Part shown: positions 8,895 to 17,311 of the stretch, piece after piece
Numbering within the stretch: the stretch's first letter is position 1
Layout of the letters: each line of letters starts with the position of its first letter
Assembly (NCBI GenBank): GCA_002292285.1
Contig: DBBP01000014.1
Coordinates: 1 to 64,000 of the forward strand
Reading direction: 5' to 3'
Length of the DNA stretch: 64,000 bases
Source of the DNA: Proteobacteria bacterium UBA981
Lineage (GTDB): Bacteria; Pseudomonadota; Gammaproteobacteria; Ga0077536
Program-made: the position numbers and the translations under genes
The notes under the pieces: model-generated
Databases searched by the model: none
The model's input: the letters and a program-made list of their open reading frames with translations, nothing else
What the model was told of the DNA's origin: nothing

Positions 8895-9965
8895 ATGGAT
8901 AAATCGTCGAAACTGCCAGCCGGGCCCGGTGATCCGGTCTTTTTGCCTGATTTGTGCGGCGTTCCGGCCTTATTTGTTGTCGTCGTCGTGAGCGAATTGG
9001 TTGCGCTGTTGATCGTCGTCGGCGGCACCGGATTGGGGCCGCTGTTCATGGACGACCTGGCGCTAATGTCCTTGTACACCCAGTGGCTTGGCTTGTCCGC
9101 TGCAGCCGCGTTGTGTTTCGCGCGAAAACCGCTGAACGGGCTGGATGAGCGCAGCATCGCGGCAATCAGCTATCTGCTTGTTCTGGCGGTTATCTGAGCG
9201 GTTGCCGAATTGGCCTGGTGGGTGGTGAATCCGGTGGTTGGCGCCGGCGCTTTGATCCAACTGTCGCACGGCGACCTGATGATGCGCACGGTCATCATCG
9301 GCGCAGTCGTGGCAGCGCTGGTATTGCGCTACTTCTATGTGCAGTTTCACTGGAAACATCGCATCGCGTCTGAGGCCTCGGCCCGCCTCGAAGCCTTGCA
9401 GGCACGTATTCGCCCGCACTTTTTTTTCAATTGCATGAATTCCATCGCCAGTCTGACCCGTTCGAATCCAGCTCTCGCCGAGCGCGCGGTAGAAGATCTC
9501 GCCGATTTGTTTCGCGCCAGCTTTGCGGATGCGCAGGCACTGGTGCCCATTCAGGAGGAGCTGGCCTTCGTCGAGCGCTACCTCAGTATCGAAAGCCTGC
9601 GTCTTGGCGAACGCCTGGTCGTGGTGTGGTCGGTGGAAGAGATGCCGGCTAGTGCTCGCTTGCCGTTACTGAGTTTGCAACCGATTGTCGAGAATGCGAT
9701 TTATCACGGCATCGAGCCGAGCAGCCGAGGTGGCTCGATCGAGATCAGCGCCCGCGTTGACGCAGAGCAGCTGCGTATTGAGGTGAGCAACCCGGTCAAC
9801 CCACGGCCCAACTATCAGCACGCCGGCAATCAAATCGCACTCGAAAACGTTCGCCTGCGACTGCACGCTCATTTCGGTGAGGCTGCCTCGATCACCAGTG
9901 AACAACGGGACGGGCAGCACAGGGTACTTATGGTGCTGCCGGTCGGGCACGAGTCGCAGCTGTGA
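8895..9965 (+). pseudogene. algZ: AlgZ/FimS-type sensor histidine kinase with in-frame TGA
   Basis: Read through, this is one 356-codon frame, matching P. aeruginosa AlgZ/FimS (about 358). The family start FLPDLCGVPALF is near residue 16. Paired membrane helices span about 25-145. A HisKA_7TM-like/LytS-type kinase core has the phosphoacceptor motif RPHFFFNCMNSI, and an ATP-binding region contains PIVENAIYHGI. A TGA at 9195-9197 interrupts the frame inside the membrane region, and the reading frame continues unchanged after it (AVAELAWWV). TGA is a normal stop elsewhere here, so this is a nonsense mutation (probably of TGG), a sequencing error or, less likely, read-through. The 3' end overlaps algR by GTGA, so coupling is retained. 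Confidence 0.85.
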
Positions 9966-10696
9966 GAATTCTCATCGTCGATGACGAGCCTTTGGCGCGG
10001 CAACGTTTACGCTCCCAACTGCAAGAGATTGATGCGGGTGTGGTCGTCGCTGAAGCTGATAACGGCATCAGCGCACTCGAAGAGGTGGCCGCCGCGGACG
10101 CCGATATCGTGTTGCTCGATATCCGCATGCCCGGCATGGACGGGCTCGAGACGGCTCGGCACCTAACCCGGCTACCGCGGCCTCCACATGTCATTTTCAC
10201 TACCGCCTACGACGAACACGCCCTGGCTGCGTTCGAAACTCAGGCGCTGGCCTATCTGGTCAAGCCGATTAGAACCGAGCGTCTGCGCGAAGCTTTAATG
10301 CGCGCCGCATTAATCGACGCTGGACGTCAGAGTATCGCCCAACAGCAACCGGACGGTCTCGGGCGGCGCCAACATGTCAGCGCCATGGTGGGCGGGGCTT
10401 TGCGCTTAATGCCGCTCAACGAAGTGGTGTACTTCCAGGCCGATCAGGGCTACGTCAGTGCCGTATCGGCGCAAAGTCAGTTATTGCTCGAAGAATCGCT
10501 GCGCTCGCTGGAGGATGAATTTAGTGATCGCTTCGTACGTATTCATCGCAATGCGCTAGTGAACATCGAACATGTTGCCGGGCTGCATAAACAGTCGGAC
10601 GGCAATGTAGTCGTGGTGTTCAAAGATTGTCCGGCGCAACTGGTGGTCAGCCGGCGCCTGTTAACGGGCGTGCGTAAACGGTTACGGGATAGCTAA
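9962..10696 (+). CDS. algR: AlgR-type LytTR response regulator
   Basis: 244 residues. The receiver domain (2-120) has the acidic pair Asp7-Asp8, phospho-acceptor Asp53 in LLDIRMPGMDG and the YLVKPI lysine loop. A LytTR DNA-binding domain (about 140-243) carries the ALRLMPLNEVVYFQAD and FVRIHRNALVN signatures. The start is GTG at 9962 in a GTGA overlap with the algZ stop. AlgR controls alginate, type IV pilus and virulence genes in Pseudomonas; the regulon here is unknown. Because algZ is interrupted, this regulator may be orphaned, phosphorylated by another kinase, or active without phosphorylation. Confidence 0.93.
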   Translation: MRILIVDDEPLARQRLRSQLQEIDAGVVVAEADNGISALEEVAAADADIVLLDIRMPGMDGLETARHLTRLPRPPHVIFTTAYDEHALAAFETQALAYLVKPIRTERLREALMRAALIDAGRQSIAQQQPDGLGRRQHVSAMVGGALRLMPLNEVVYFQADQGYVSAVSAQSQLLLEESLRSLEDEFSDRFVRIHRNALVNIEHVAGLHKQSDGNVVVVFKDCPAQLVVSRRLLTGVRKRLRDS

Positions 10697-10705
10697 GCGC
10701 GGCCG

Positions 10706-11431
10706 TCAGGCCAAATCGCCCCACAAGGCCTGCATAACCGAGAGCGCACACACCGCTGCAGTTTCGGTGCGCAAAACACGCGGACCGAGCGCGACAGTGA
10801 CGGCGCCAGCGCGCTCCAGCATCGCGATTTCGTTGTCCTCAAAGCCACCTTCGGGGCCAGCGACGACAGTCACTGACTCGGCCGGCGCGGGTTGCCGAGC
10901 GAGTGGTGCGGAACTCGTCGGGTGCAGGACGTAACATGGCGTGCCGGGCCGAGCGGCGACCCACTCGGCAAGCGGCTGCACGCTGGCCAGGTGGGGCAGA
11001 GCGGTGCGTCCGCTTTGCTCAGCAGCGTGCTGAATAATGCCGCGCCAATGGTCGATGCGCTTGCTGACCCGTTTTTGATCCAACTGCACGACTGTGCGTT
11101 TACTTACCACCGGTACGATTTCGTGAACGCCGAGCTCAACGGCCTTCTGAATCGTGTAATCCATGCGCTCACCACGCGAAATCGATTGCACCAGGGTGAC
11201 TGCAAGAGGCGATTCGCTGTCGGCCTGAAGTTCGTTCCCGATGACCACGACGACTTCGCGCCGACTAACACGAGTGAGACGACCGGAAAACACGCCACCG
11301 CGACCATTGAACAGCGTGACTTCGGCGTCAGCACTGAGTCGTAGCACGGTGCTGACGTGGTGCGCGCTGGCTCCGGGCAGCGTGAACTCGTCGCCTTCCG
11401 TCAGTTCATGATCGATATAGATCCGGGTCAT
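10706..11431 (-). CDS. rsmE: 16S rRNA (uracil-1498-N3)-methyltransferase
   Basis: 241 residues, the normal RsmE length. It has an N-terminal PUA-like RNA-binding part (RIYIDHELTEGDEFTLPG, HHVSTVLRL) and a C-terminal SPOUT knot with VVAGPEGGFEDNEI and LGPRVLRTETAAV, the SAM-binding motifs. It methylates U1498 of 16S rRNA in the 30S subunit. It converges with algR: only nine bases separate the two stop codons. Confidence 0.96.
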   Translation of the reverse strand: MTRIYIDHELTEGDEFTLPGASAHHVSTVLRLSADAEVTLFNGRGGVFSGRLTRVSRREVVVVIGNELQADSESPLAVTLVQSISRGERMDYTIQKAVELGVHEIVPVVSKRTVVQLDQKRVSKRIDHWRGIIQHAAEQSGRTALPHLASVQPLAEWVAARPGTPCYVLHPTSSAPLARQPAPAESVTVVAGPEGGFEDNEIAMLERAGAVTVALGPRVLRTETAAVCALSVMQALWGDLA

Positions 11432-11488
11432 GTTGCGATCCTAACGCGCTCGCGTGGCTCGCGGCACGGTAATTAGGCAGTGGGTGCG

Positions 11489-11494
11489 TATAAT
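11489..11494 (+). promoter_or_regulatory. Candidate -10 box for the TerB-like gene
   Basis: A perfect TATAAT lies 45 nt upstream of the ATG at 11540, in the gap divergent from rsmE. The -35 region is not a clear match. AT-rich hexamers are rare in this GC-rich gap, which supports the call. Confidence 0.45.
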
Positions 11495-11539
11495 TCGCCT
11501 GCACGTCGACCTTACTACCCCAGCAAGCGAGCCCGAGGC

Positions 11540-11986
11540 ATGTTTAAAACACTGAAATCATTGTTCGACACGCAAATAGCCAGCATTGCTCACGAACAGG
11601 ATGGTGAAAATGCGCTGCCATTGGCGGTCGCCGCGCTGTTGTTCGAAATTTCTCGCGCCGATCATGAAATCCATGATGACGAGCGGGCAGCGATGAGTGC
11701 TGCCGTGGCCCGAGTTTGCGGTATCCCCGCAGACGATATTGATGCTCTACTCAGCAGCGCTGATGAGGCGGTCGAGGAATCGGTGTCGATTTACGAATTC
11801 ACATCGGTGGTCAACGATAAATTCGATCGTGAGAAGAAGTACGAATTACTGCAAATGCTCTGGCAGGTGGCTTATGCCGATGGGCGTGTTGATCGCTACG
11901 AAGAATATTTCGTGCGCAAGATAGCGGACTTGCTCCATTTGTCGCAAAGCGATTTCATTCGCGCCAAGCATGCAGCGCAAACCTGA
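11540..11986 (+). CDS. TerB-like protein
   Basis: 148 residues, all-helical. It contains the TerB pattern: AVAALLFEISRADHEIHDDERAAM with an acidic cluster around residues 35-50, and a second related acidic stretch near 115 (VAYADGRVDRYEEYFVRKIADLL). TerB-like proteins bind divalent metal through such acidic residues and are linked to tellurite or envelope stress; no specific role can be given. The start at 11540 follows CCGAGG. It converges on the rsd gene, 11 nt away. Confidence 0.82.
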   Translation: MFKTLKSLFDTQIASIAHEQDGENALPLAVAALLFEISRADHEIHDDERAAMSAAVARVCGIPADDIDALLSSADEAVEESVSIYEFTSVVNDKFDREKKYELLQMLWQVAYADGRVDRYEEYFVRKIADLLHLSQSDFIRAKHAAQT

Positions 11987-11997
11987 GACGAGCGGGG

Positions 11998-12480
11998 TCA
12001 GATGCCTGCCTGGGCCGGCGGGATCGCGTAATCACCATCCAACAAGGCCAGAATGAGGCTGTCTTCAAGTTCTATCCGGGTCGTGACAACCTCGCCAAGG
12101 CGCGATAAATCGGCACTGAGTTTGGCTTCAATGAGGGCCGCTTCCGGCGCGTCGTAGCGCTCGCTGAATTCAACCGCGACATCGGTACTCTGCTCGATGC
12201 GGGAATAGATTTCCGCAGCGGTGTTAAGGACTGCCTGACGCCGTTCGTTACCTTCGATAATGCGCTGATAAAGTCCGAAATGACCAGCCGCGATGTAGTC
12301 CACCAATATTTCCTGAAAGTCGTCGAGCGTGCTGAGCACCGTTTCGTCAGCCTGGGACAGATCAAGTTTCGACAGTTCCCATAGCAATACCAGCATCTGT
12401 TGCCGTTCGGCGACGAGCTTATCAATCAACTTGCGCGACAACGGGCGCTTGTGACTGTCAGCTTGCTTGGATTTGGGCAT
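11998..12480 (-). CDS. rsd: Rsd/AlgQ-type anti-sigma-70 factor
   Basis: 160 residues. The helical core matches Rsd/AlgQ: LVAERQQMLVLLWELSKL, then the family's best-conserved stretch FQEILVDYIAAGHFGLYQRI at about residues 55-75. Rsd proteins bind region 4 of sigma-70 and shift RNA polymerase toward alternative sigma factors; AlgQ affects alginate expression in Pseudomonas. The C-terminal half is more diverged than the N-terminal half. The position between AlgZ/AlgR and a Ser/Thr kinase suggests a regulatory neighbourhood. It is transcribed divergently from the kinase gene. Confidence 0.82.
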   Translation of the reverse strand: MPKSKQADSHKRPLSRKLIDKLVAERQQMLVLLWELSKLDLSQADETVLSTLDDFQEILVDYIAAGHFGLYQRIIEGNERRQAVLNTAAEIYSRIEQSTDVAVEFSERYDAPEAALIEAKLSADLSRLGEVVTTRIELEDSLILALLDGDYAIPPAQAGI

Positions 12481-12596
12481 GGTTTATTGTCAGTCTTCTC
12501 GGCAGGCCTCATCAATGTACATCGGCTGTTCTGCAAAAGCATCAATGCGGCATTAAAAAGGGGCTTAGTCGATGATTGTTTGCGGATTTCGGGGGC

Positions 12597-12602
12597 TATA
12601 AT
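12597..12602 (+). promoter_or_regulatory. -10 box placing +1 at the kinase start codon
   Basis: A perfect TATAAT ends 6 nt before the ATG at 12609, so transcription should begin at or next to that ATG. A TTGTTT at 12576 (15-nt spacer) is a weak -35. No Shine-Dalgarno lies at a usable distance. The simplest reading is a leaderless mRNA. Confidence 0.55.
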
Positions 12603-12608
12603 CCGGCG

Positions 12609-14060
12609 ATGGAGATCCCGGGATACGAGATCAAGCGTCAGATAGGCCAAGGGGGTATGGCCACCGCGTATCTAGCCGAACAAAAATCGCTTGGCCGTCA
12701 GGTCGTTCTCAAGATCCTCGACAGCAAAGTCCGTGATACGCCAGAAACGATCGAACGATTCCTCAACGAGGGGCGCATCATCGCGTCGCTCAATCATCCT
12801 CACATCATCACGATCTTTGACATCGGTCAGAGCGAGCAAGACGTCTACATTTCGATGGAATATGTCGAAGGGGGCGATTTGCGGCAGCGCATGCAACACA
12901 AGGTGTTCGCGCCGGTCGAGGCTATCGATGTGATCGAGAAAATCGCCGGCGGCCTGGCGCTCGCACACGCCCAGGACATCATTCATCGCGACGTTAAGCC
13001 TGGCAATATTTTGTTCCGTGACGACGGCACACCGCTATTGAGTGATTTCGGGATCGCCAAGCGGCTCAGTTCTGACGCCGATCTGACCTCCACCGGCATG
13101 TTTCTTGGCAGCCCGAACTATATGGCTCCGGAGCAATCCGAAGCCGGACCGATTGACGGACGCGCCGATATTTACTCGCTCGGCATCATTCTCTACGAAA
13201 TGCTCACCGGCCAGCGCGCTTACACGGCTGACTCGGTGATTGACGTTATCGTAATGCACAAAAAAGCACCCATCCCGATTCTTGGTGCCGGGTTTGAAGA
13301 GTTTCAGGAGTTGCTCAACCTGATGCTGGCGAAAAACCGCCAAGAGCGCTTCCGTGATGCTGAATCGCTGCTCCACTTTATCGCAGAGTTGCGCAAGACC
13401 GGTGCGGTGAAGTCGATTGCGCAGATGAATGCCAGTCCCGACATCGACATCACCGGGGAGCATGATCTTGTTATTCCGCCCGCACCGAAGAAAGCGCGCC
13501 AGGCGCTGCCAGTACAACGAACACTACCGCTCGGCAAAATTGCCATGGTCGGGATGCTGGTGTTGTGCGCGGTAGTCTGGGGCACCTTGATCGTGATTGA
13601 ACGTCGCATGCAGCCAGCCGAACTGCCCCGGGCTGGTATCGCGACATCACTGGATGTCGTTACCCACAATGCCCGGGCGCCGGCGCCGTCCGGTCAGGTT
13701 GCAGTGACTGCGGAAGAAGCGACCCAGGTCGCCGATGCCTTGCTTTGGCTGGGGTGCCACAGTATCGAAGAATCGCGCCTGACGACGCCGGAGAAAGATA
13801 ACGCCTATTACTATTTTTCACGTCTCTCGCAATTGCAACCGGGACACGCAGGTGCTGCCGAAGGGATTAGGAATATCGCCGCCAAGTACGCTTTTCTGGC
13901 TGAGCGAGAAGCCGCAGAAAGTCGCTTCGACGAGGCGCGCAGCTACATCCGTATCGGCCTGCAACTCGATCCGCAGAACGTAGCGCTGATTTCTCTGAGC
14001 GAGCTTACCAACCGACCGCACGCCGGATTCTGGGGCGCTCTGGCGAGTCTATTTAACTAG
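12609..14060 (+). CDS. Membrane-anchored Ser/Thr protein kinase
   Basis: 483 residues. It is a Hanks-type kinase: the Gly loop IGQGGMATAY (12-21), Lys35, catalytic HRDVKPGN with Asp128, DFG at 146-148, and an activation segment with TSTGMFLGSPNYMAPEQ. Residues about 310-330 form one membrane helix (MVGMLVLCAVVWGTLIVI). The C-terminal 150 residues are helical with two TPR-like hairpins and probably extracytoplasmic. It resembles PpkA/PknB-like kinases of proteobacteria. No phosphatase or FHA partner is adjacent, so the target is unknown. The start is supported by the -10 box immediately upstream. Confidence 0.92.
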   Translation: MEIPGYEIKRQIGQGGMATAYLAEQKSLGRQVVLKILDSKVRDTPETIERFLNEGRIIASLNHPHIITIFDIGQSEQDVYISMEYVEGGDLRQRMQHKVFAPVEAIDVIEKIAGGLALAHAQDIIHRDVKPGNILFRDDGTPLLSDFGIAKRLSSDADLTSTGMFLGSPNYMAPEQSEAGPIDGRADIYSLGIILYEMLTGQRAYTADSVIDVIVMHKKAPIPILGAGFEEFQELLNLMLAKNRQERFRDAESLLHFIAELRKTGAVKSIAQMNASPDIDITGEHDLVIPPAPKKARQALPVQRTLPLGKIAMVGMLVLCAVVWGTLIVIERRMQPAELPRAGIATSLDVVTHNARAPAPSGQVAVTAEEATQVADALLWLGCHSIEESRLTTPEKDNAYYYFSRLSQLQPGHAGAAEGIRNIAAKYAFLAEREAAESRFDEARSYIRIGLQLDPQNVALISLSELTNRPHAGFWGALASLFN

Positions 14061-14099
14061 CTACCAGCCGTGGCGTCACAGCCGCAGCGCGAGTGCCGG

Positions 14100-14654
14100 T
14101 TACTGTGGGACGTTTGGCGGGCTCGCCTGTTCCGGAAGCAAGTCCAGAATCGAGCGGGCCTGGTCCAGCTGGCGCTGATCCCACACTTCAATGAGGGATT
14201 TGAGGGCCGCAACCTTGCCAGCCAGATCTTCGGCAGCGTCAGGGGCTACGGCGGCGGCTAATTCTTCCTGTTCCTGATTGAACTCGCTGGTAACCGCTTC
14301 AACGTCAACGCCGCTTTCCTGAGCTTTTTCCATGGCGGCCTTGAGTTCATCTTTCACGACTTCCTCGGCCGTCGCGACCTCTTCGCCGGCGTCCTCCCCA
14401 AATGCGTTATCGCGCAAGTAGATGCGCTGCGATTCCGGCACCTGAACAGCGGTATCGTCGACCAGTTCGCCGTTGTCAAAAACCAGCGTGCGTGGACCAC
14501 CTTGCGCGCCGCGATACCACGACGGTGGGCTGCCCGAGAGCTGCACGTTGCCGCTGCCAATGTCAGTCCATTGGTACATTCGTGCTTCTGCGACTGGGGT
14601 TAGAATCGCAAGTAGCGCAATCGAGAGCATAAGCTTGCGCATAATGTTACTCAT
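14100..14654 (-). CDS. Exported protein of unknown function (DUF4124-like start)
   Basis: 184 residues. It has a signal peptide (LMLSIALLAILTPVAEA) followed at once by RMYQWTDIGSGNVQLSGSPPSWY, similar to the N-terminal YKWTD motif of DUF4124 proteins. The remaining two thirds are acidic and helical, rich in Glu and Ala, possibly coiled coil. The ATG at 14642 (MRKLML) is an equally plausible start. It is convergent with the kinase gene and divergent from the nuclease gene. No function can be assigned. Confidence 0.65.
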   Translation of the reverse strand: MSNIMRKLMLSIALLAILTPVAEARMYQWTDIGSGNVQLSGSPPSWYRGAQGGPRTLVFDNGELVDDTAVQVPESQRIYLRDNAFGEDAGEEVATAEEVVKDELKAAMEKAQESGVDVEAVTSEFNQEQEELAAAVAPDAAEDLAGKVAALKSLIEVWDQRQLDQARSILDLLPEQASPPNVPQ

Positions 14655-14713
14655 AACAGGATACCTAGCGTGGATATGAGTATATCAGCGCAAATGCCTG
14701 AGTTCCGCCACCG

Positions 14714-17311
14714 ATGTACCTGAACTCATTCGCTCAAATGCAGGACTGGCACGGGCAGATTGTGGTGCCTGACAGCGCCTGCATGGCCGTCATTAATGCG
14801 GCTCTGGATTATCACTCTCGCCTACTTGGCGGTAACGCTTGGCGACCGACTCAAATCGTCACCTGGGGCAATGCGCTGCGTCAGAGTTTCGAATTCGAGC
14901 GACTCGCTCACGCCACCGCGTCCGCTGTCGATTTCGTTTTGTCGCGTGATCAGGAATTGGCAGTATGGCAGGCGGTCATTGCTGATGATCGCGAACTTGA
15001 TGTGCGCTATCCCGGCCAGGCTGCATTGCTCGCCAGCGAAGCCTGGCGCCTTGTCCATTTGTGGGATTTACACCGCTCAGATACAAGCCCATACGAGGGT
15101 GCTGACGTTGCCGCGTTCAACCGTTGGGCTAATGCCTACGAGCGGCGCACCGCTGATCTCGCCGTGACTGATCTGGCGCGTCTGGCAGCGCACAACGATT
15201 ATTTGCCAGCTGGCGGTGGGCATTTTATGGCGCAGGGCTTTGTGCAGCCGCCACCGCGATTAGCGGACTGGTTGCAAAGACGCGCACAAGTTCGCAGCGA
15301 GGGCGAACGCGGACAGCTTGAGGTGTTTGCAGCCTATGCGTTTCGCGACGCCGAGCAAGAACTGCACGCGGCCTTGAATTGGGCTGCAGCGCAAGCAGCC
15401 GCGAGCCCGCAAGCGCGGATCGCCGTCGTGCTAGATGGTATCGGCGCGCAAGACAGTTTGTTGAGACGCTGTTGCGCAGACGTATTCGGGCTCGCTAGTG
15501 ACGGGTCCATGGGGTGTTTTATTACTGGCGGCGAGAGTTTGCGTCTCGATCCGGGAATTCGGCTGGCCCTGCGCGTTCTTGAACTGCTGCCGCTGGCGCG
15601 CTGGGATGCGCTTAGTGAGGTTATTCGTCATCCGTTGTTACGCGGGGCTGACCATGAAGCTGGCGCGCGTGCCGTTTTCGACGCTGAACTGCGGGCTCTG
15701 GAACGCTACGAGTTGCCCTTGCCGCTGGTCGTTCGACTGCTTGGGGGCAAGTCGGAATGCGCACAGCTGGAACAGGTTGTCAGCGGTCTGTTGAGTTGTC
15801 ACGACGGCCTATCCGCACGTCAGTCGATGGTTGGCTGGTTGCAGCACTTCGACGCGTGTCTGAAAGTTGCCGGATGGCCCGACGAGCAGGCGCAGGGTGC
15901 CGACCAGACGCGTTTCATGAATGCCTGGGGCACGGTTTGCGACCGTCTCAACAGTCTTGATGCAGTGCTCGCGCCGATTACTCGCACCGAAGCGCTGGCG
16001 CAATTGCGCCGGCTGTTGACTGATGCGACCTCACCAGCGCTCGCGCCGACTACAGGGGTGTTTGTGGTGACGGCGCTCGAAGCTATGGTCATCGAGCCGA
16101 CCCACGTTTGGTTGTTAGGTTGCGCAAGCGACGCCTGGGTCGGCGCCGAGCGCCGCTCACCTTTGTTGGCGCTCAAACAGCAGCGCGATGCGGCAATGCC
16201 CGGCACGGATCCGGCGCGCAGTTTGTGGCAGGCGCGGGTCGTACTCGAGACTCTGGCTGCCCAGGGCGGCGCGCATTGTGCGAGTTATGCGCGCGGGGAT
16301 GGCGAGTTGCAGTACAGTCCTTCGCCCCTGATTCCGGCACTGGCGCGGGCCACCGTTGCCGAACCGGAAATATACTTGCCCGGTCATTGGCGCCAGCCGC
16401 CCGCCCGGTTCGAGTTTCTCGAAGATTCTCACGGTCCTGGGCTTGCGCCCGGAATCGACTTGAAAGGTGGCGTTAGCGTACTGGCAGCACAGTCCGCTTG
16501 TGCGTTTCGGGCTTTCGCACGCTATCGTTTGTCGGCCTCCGATGTGTTCGAACCACAACCTGGAATTAGCGCGCGTCGTAAAGGGATTACAGTCCATCGC
16601 GTGCTGGCTGGCTTGTGGCAGGAACTGCGCGACTGCGAAACCCTCGTGGCGCTTACCCCAGAGCAGCGTCAGCAGCGCGTGCGGGCAGCTATTCAGCGCG
16701 ATCTAAACCCGTTTCCATACGAAACAGCGGTTGAACGCGAATTGTTTTTTATCGAACGAGAACGTCTGTTCGTCCTGCTAAGCCGCTGGCTCGAGTTCGA
16801 ACTCGAGCGTGGCCCGTTTACGGTGCTGGCATGCGAGCACCAGGTCGATGTCGACTTTGCCGGTCTTCAATTCAACACCCGTATCGACCGGGTGGATGAA
16901 TTGCCGGACGGAAGCACCGTGATCGTGGACTACAAAACCGGCCAGTGTTCGATGGTGGACTGGGAAGCACCGCGTATGGCAGAACCTCAACTGCCGATTT
17001 ATGCGCTCACGGCACCGTTCGATGATGTGTCGGGAATTGCGTTTGCGGCTGTCGATCGGGCTCGCCCACGTTGGTTGCAACTCGGTCACGAAGCGTCCGG
17101 CGACCCGGCCGACTGGCCGGCACTGACGGCGAGCTGGCGGGCCGATTTAACCGAACTCGCGAACGCGCACCAGGCAGGCTATGCACAACCTGATCCCAGG
17201 CGCGGCGCGGACACCTGCCGCTACTGCGAGCAAGCGCTGTTCTGTCGTCGGGTCGAACTCGATCGGGCGCCGGACCAAGAGCCGACCGCGCAAGGGCCGC
17301 GCGATGAGTGA
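14714..17311 (+). CDS. AddB-like PD-(D/E)XK nuclease/helicase-like protein
   Basis: 865 residues. The C-terminal domain is a RecB-family nuclease: a Cys in QSACAFRAFARYRL, the active-site strand DRVDELPDGSTVIVDYKTG, and a terminal C-x2-C-x5-C (CRYCEQALFC). Together the four Cys match the Fe-S-stapled AddB-type nuclease. The N-terminal part looks like a degenerate helicase core without a Walker A site. It matches the proteobacterial 'probable DNA repair protein' family found beside UvrD-like helicases. It overlaps the next gene by 8 nt, so the two proteins are very likely made together as an AddAB-like double-strand-break resection complex. Confidence 0.85.
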   Translation: MYLNSFAQMQDWHGQIVVPDSACMAVINAALDYHSRLLGGNAWRPTQIVTWGNALRQSFEFERLAHATASAVDFVLSRDQELAVWQAVIADDRELDVRYPGQAALLASEAWRLVHLWDLHRSDTSPYEGADVAAFNRWANAYERRTADLAVTDLARLAAHNDYLPAGGGHFMAQGFVQPPPRLADWLQRRAQVRSEGERGQLEVFAAYAFRDAEQELHAALNWAAAQAAASPQARIAVVLDGIGAQDSLLRRCCADVFGLASDGSMGCFITGGESLRLDPGIRLALRVLELLPLARWDALSEVIRHPLLRGADHEAGARAVFDAELRALERYELPLPLVVRLLGGKSECAQLEQVVSGLLSCHDGLSARQSMVGWLQHFDACLKVAGWPDEQAQGADQTRFMNAWGTVCDRLNSLDAVLAPITRTEALAQLRRLLTDATSPALAPTTGVFVVTALEAMVIEPTHVWLLGCASDAWVGAERRSPLLALKQQRDAAMPGTDPARSLWQARVVLETLAAQGGAHCASYARGDGELQYSPSPLIPALARATVAEPEIYLPGHWRQPPARFEFLEDSHGPGLAPGIDLKGGVSVLAAQSACAFRAFARYRLSASDVFEPQPGISARRKGITVHRVLAGLWQELRDCETLVALTPEQRQQRVRAAIQRDLNPFPYETAVERELFFIERERLFVLLSRWLEFELERGPFTVLACEHQVDVDFAGLQFNTRIDRVDELPDGSTVIVDYKTGQCSMVDWEAPRMAEPQLPIYALTAPFDDVSGIAFAAVDRARPRWLQLGHEASGDPADWPALTASWRADLTELANAHQAGYAQPDPRRGADTCRYCEQALFCRRVELDRAPDQEPTAQGPRDE

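Noticed and set aside
9195..9197. TGA read as tryptophan genome-wide
   Set aside because: TGA ends other clear genes (for example at 874-876, 3142-3144 and 26366-26368), so the code is standard.
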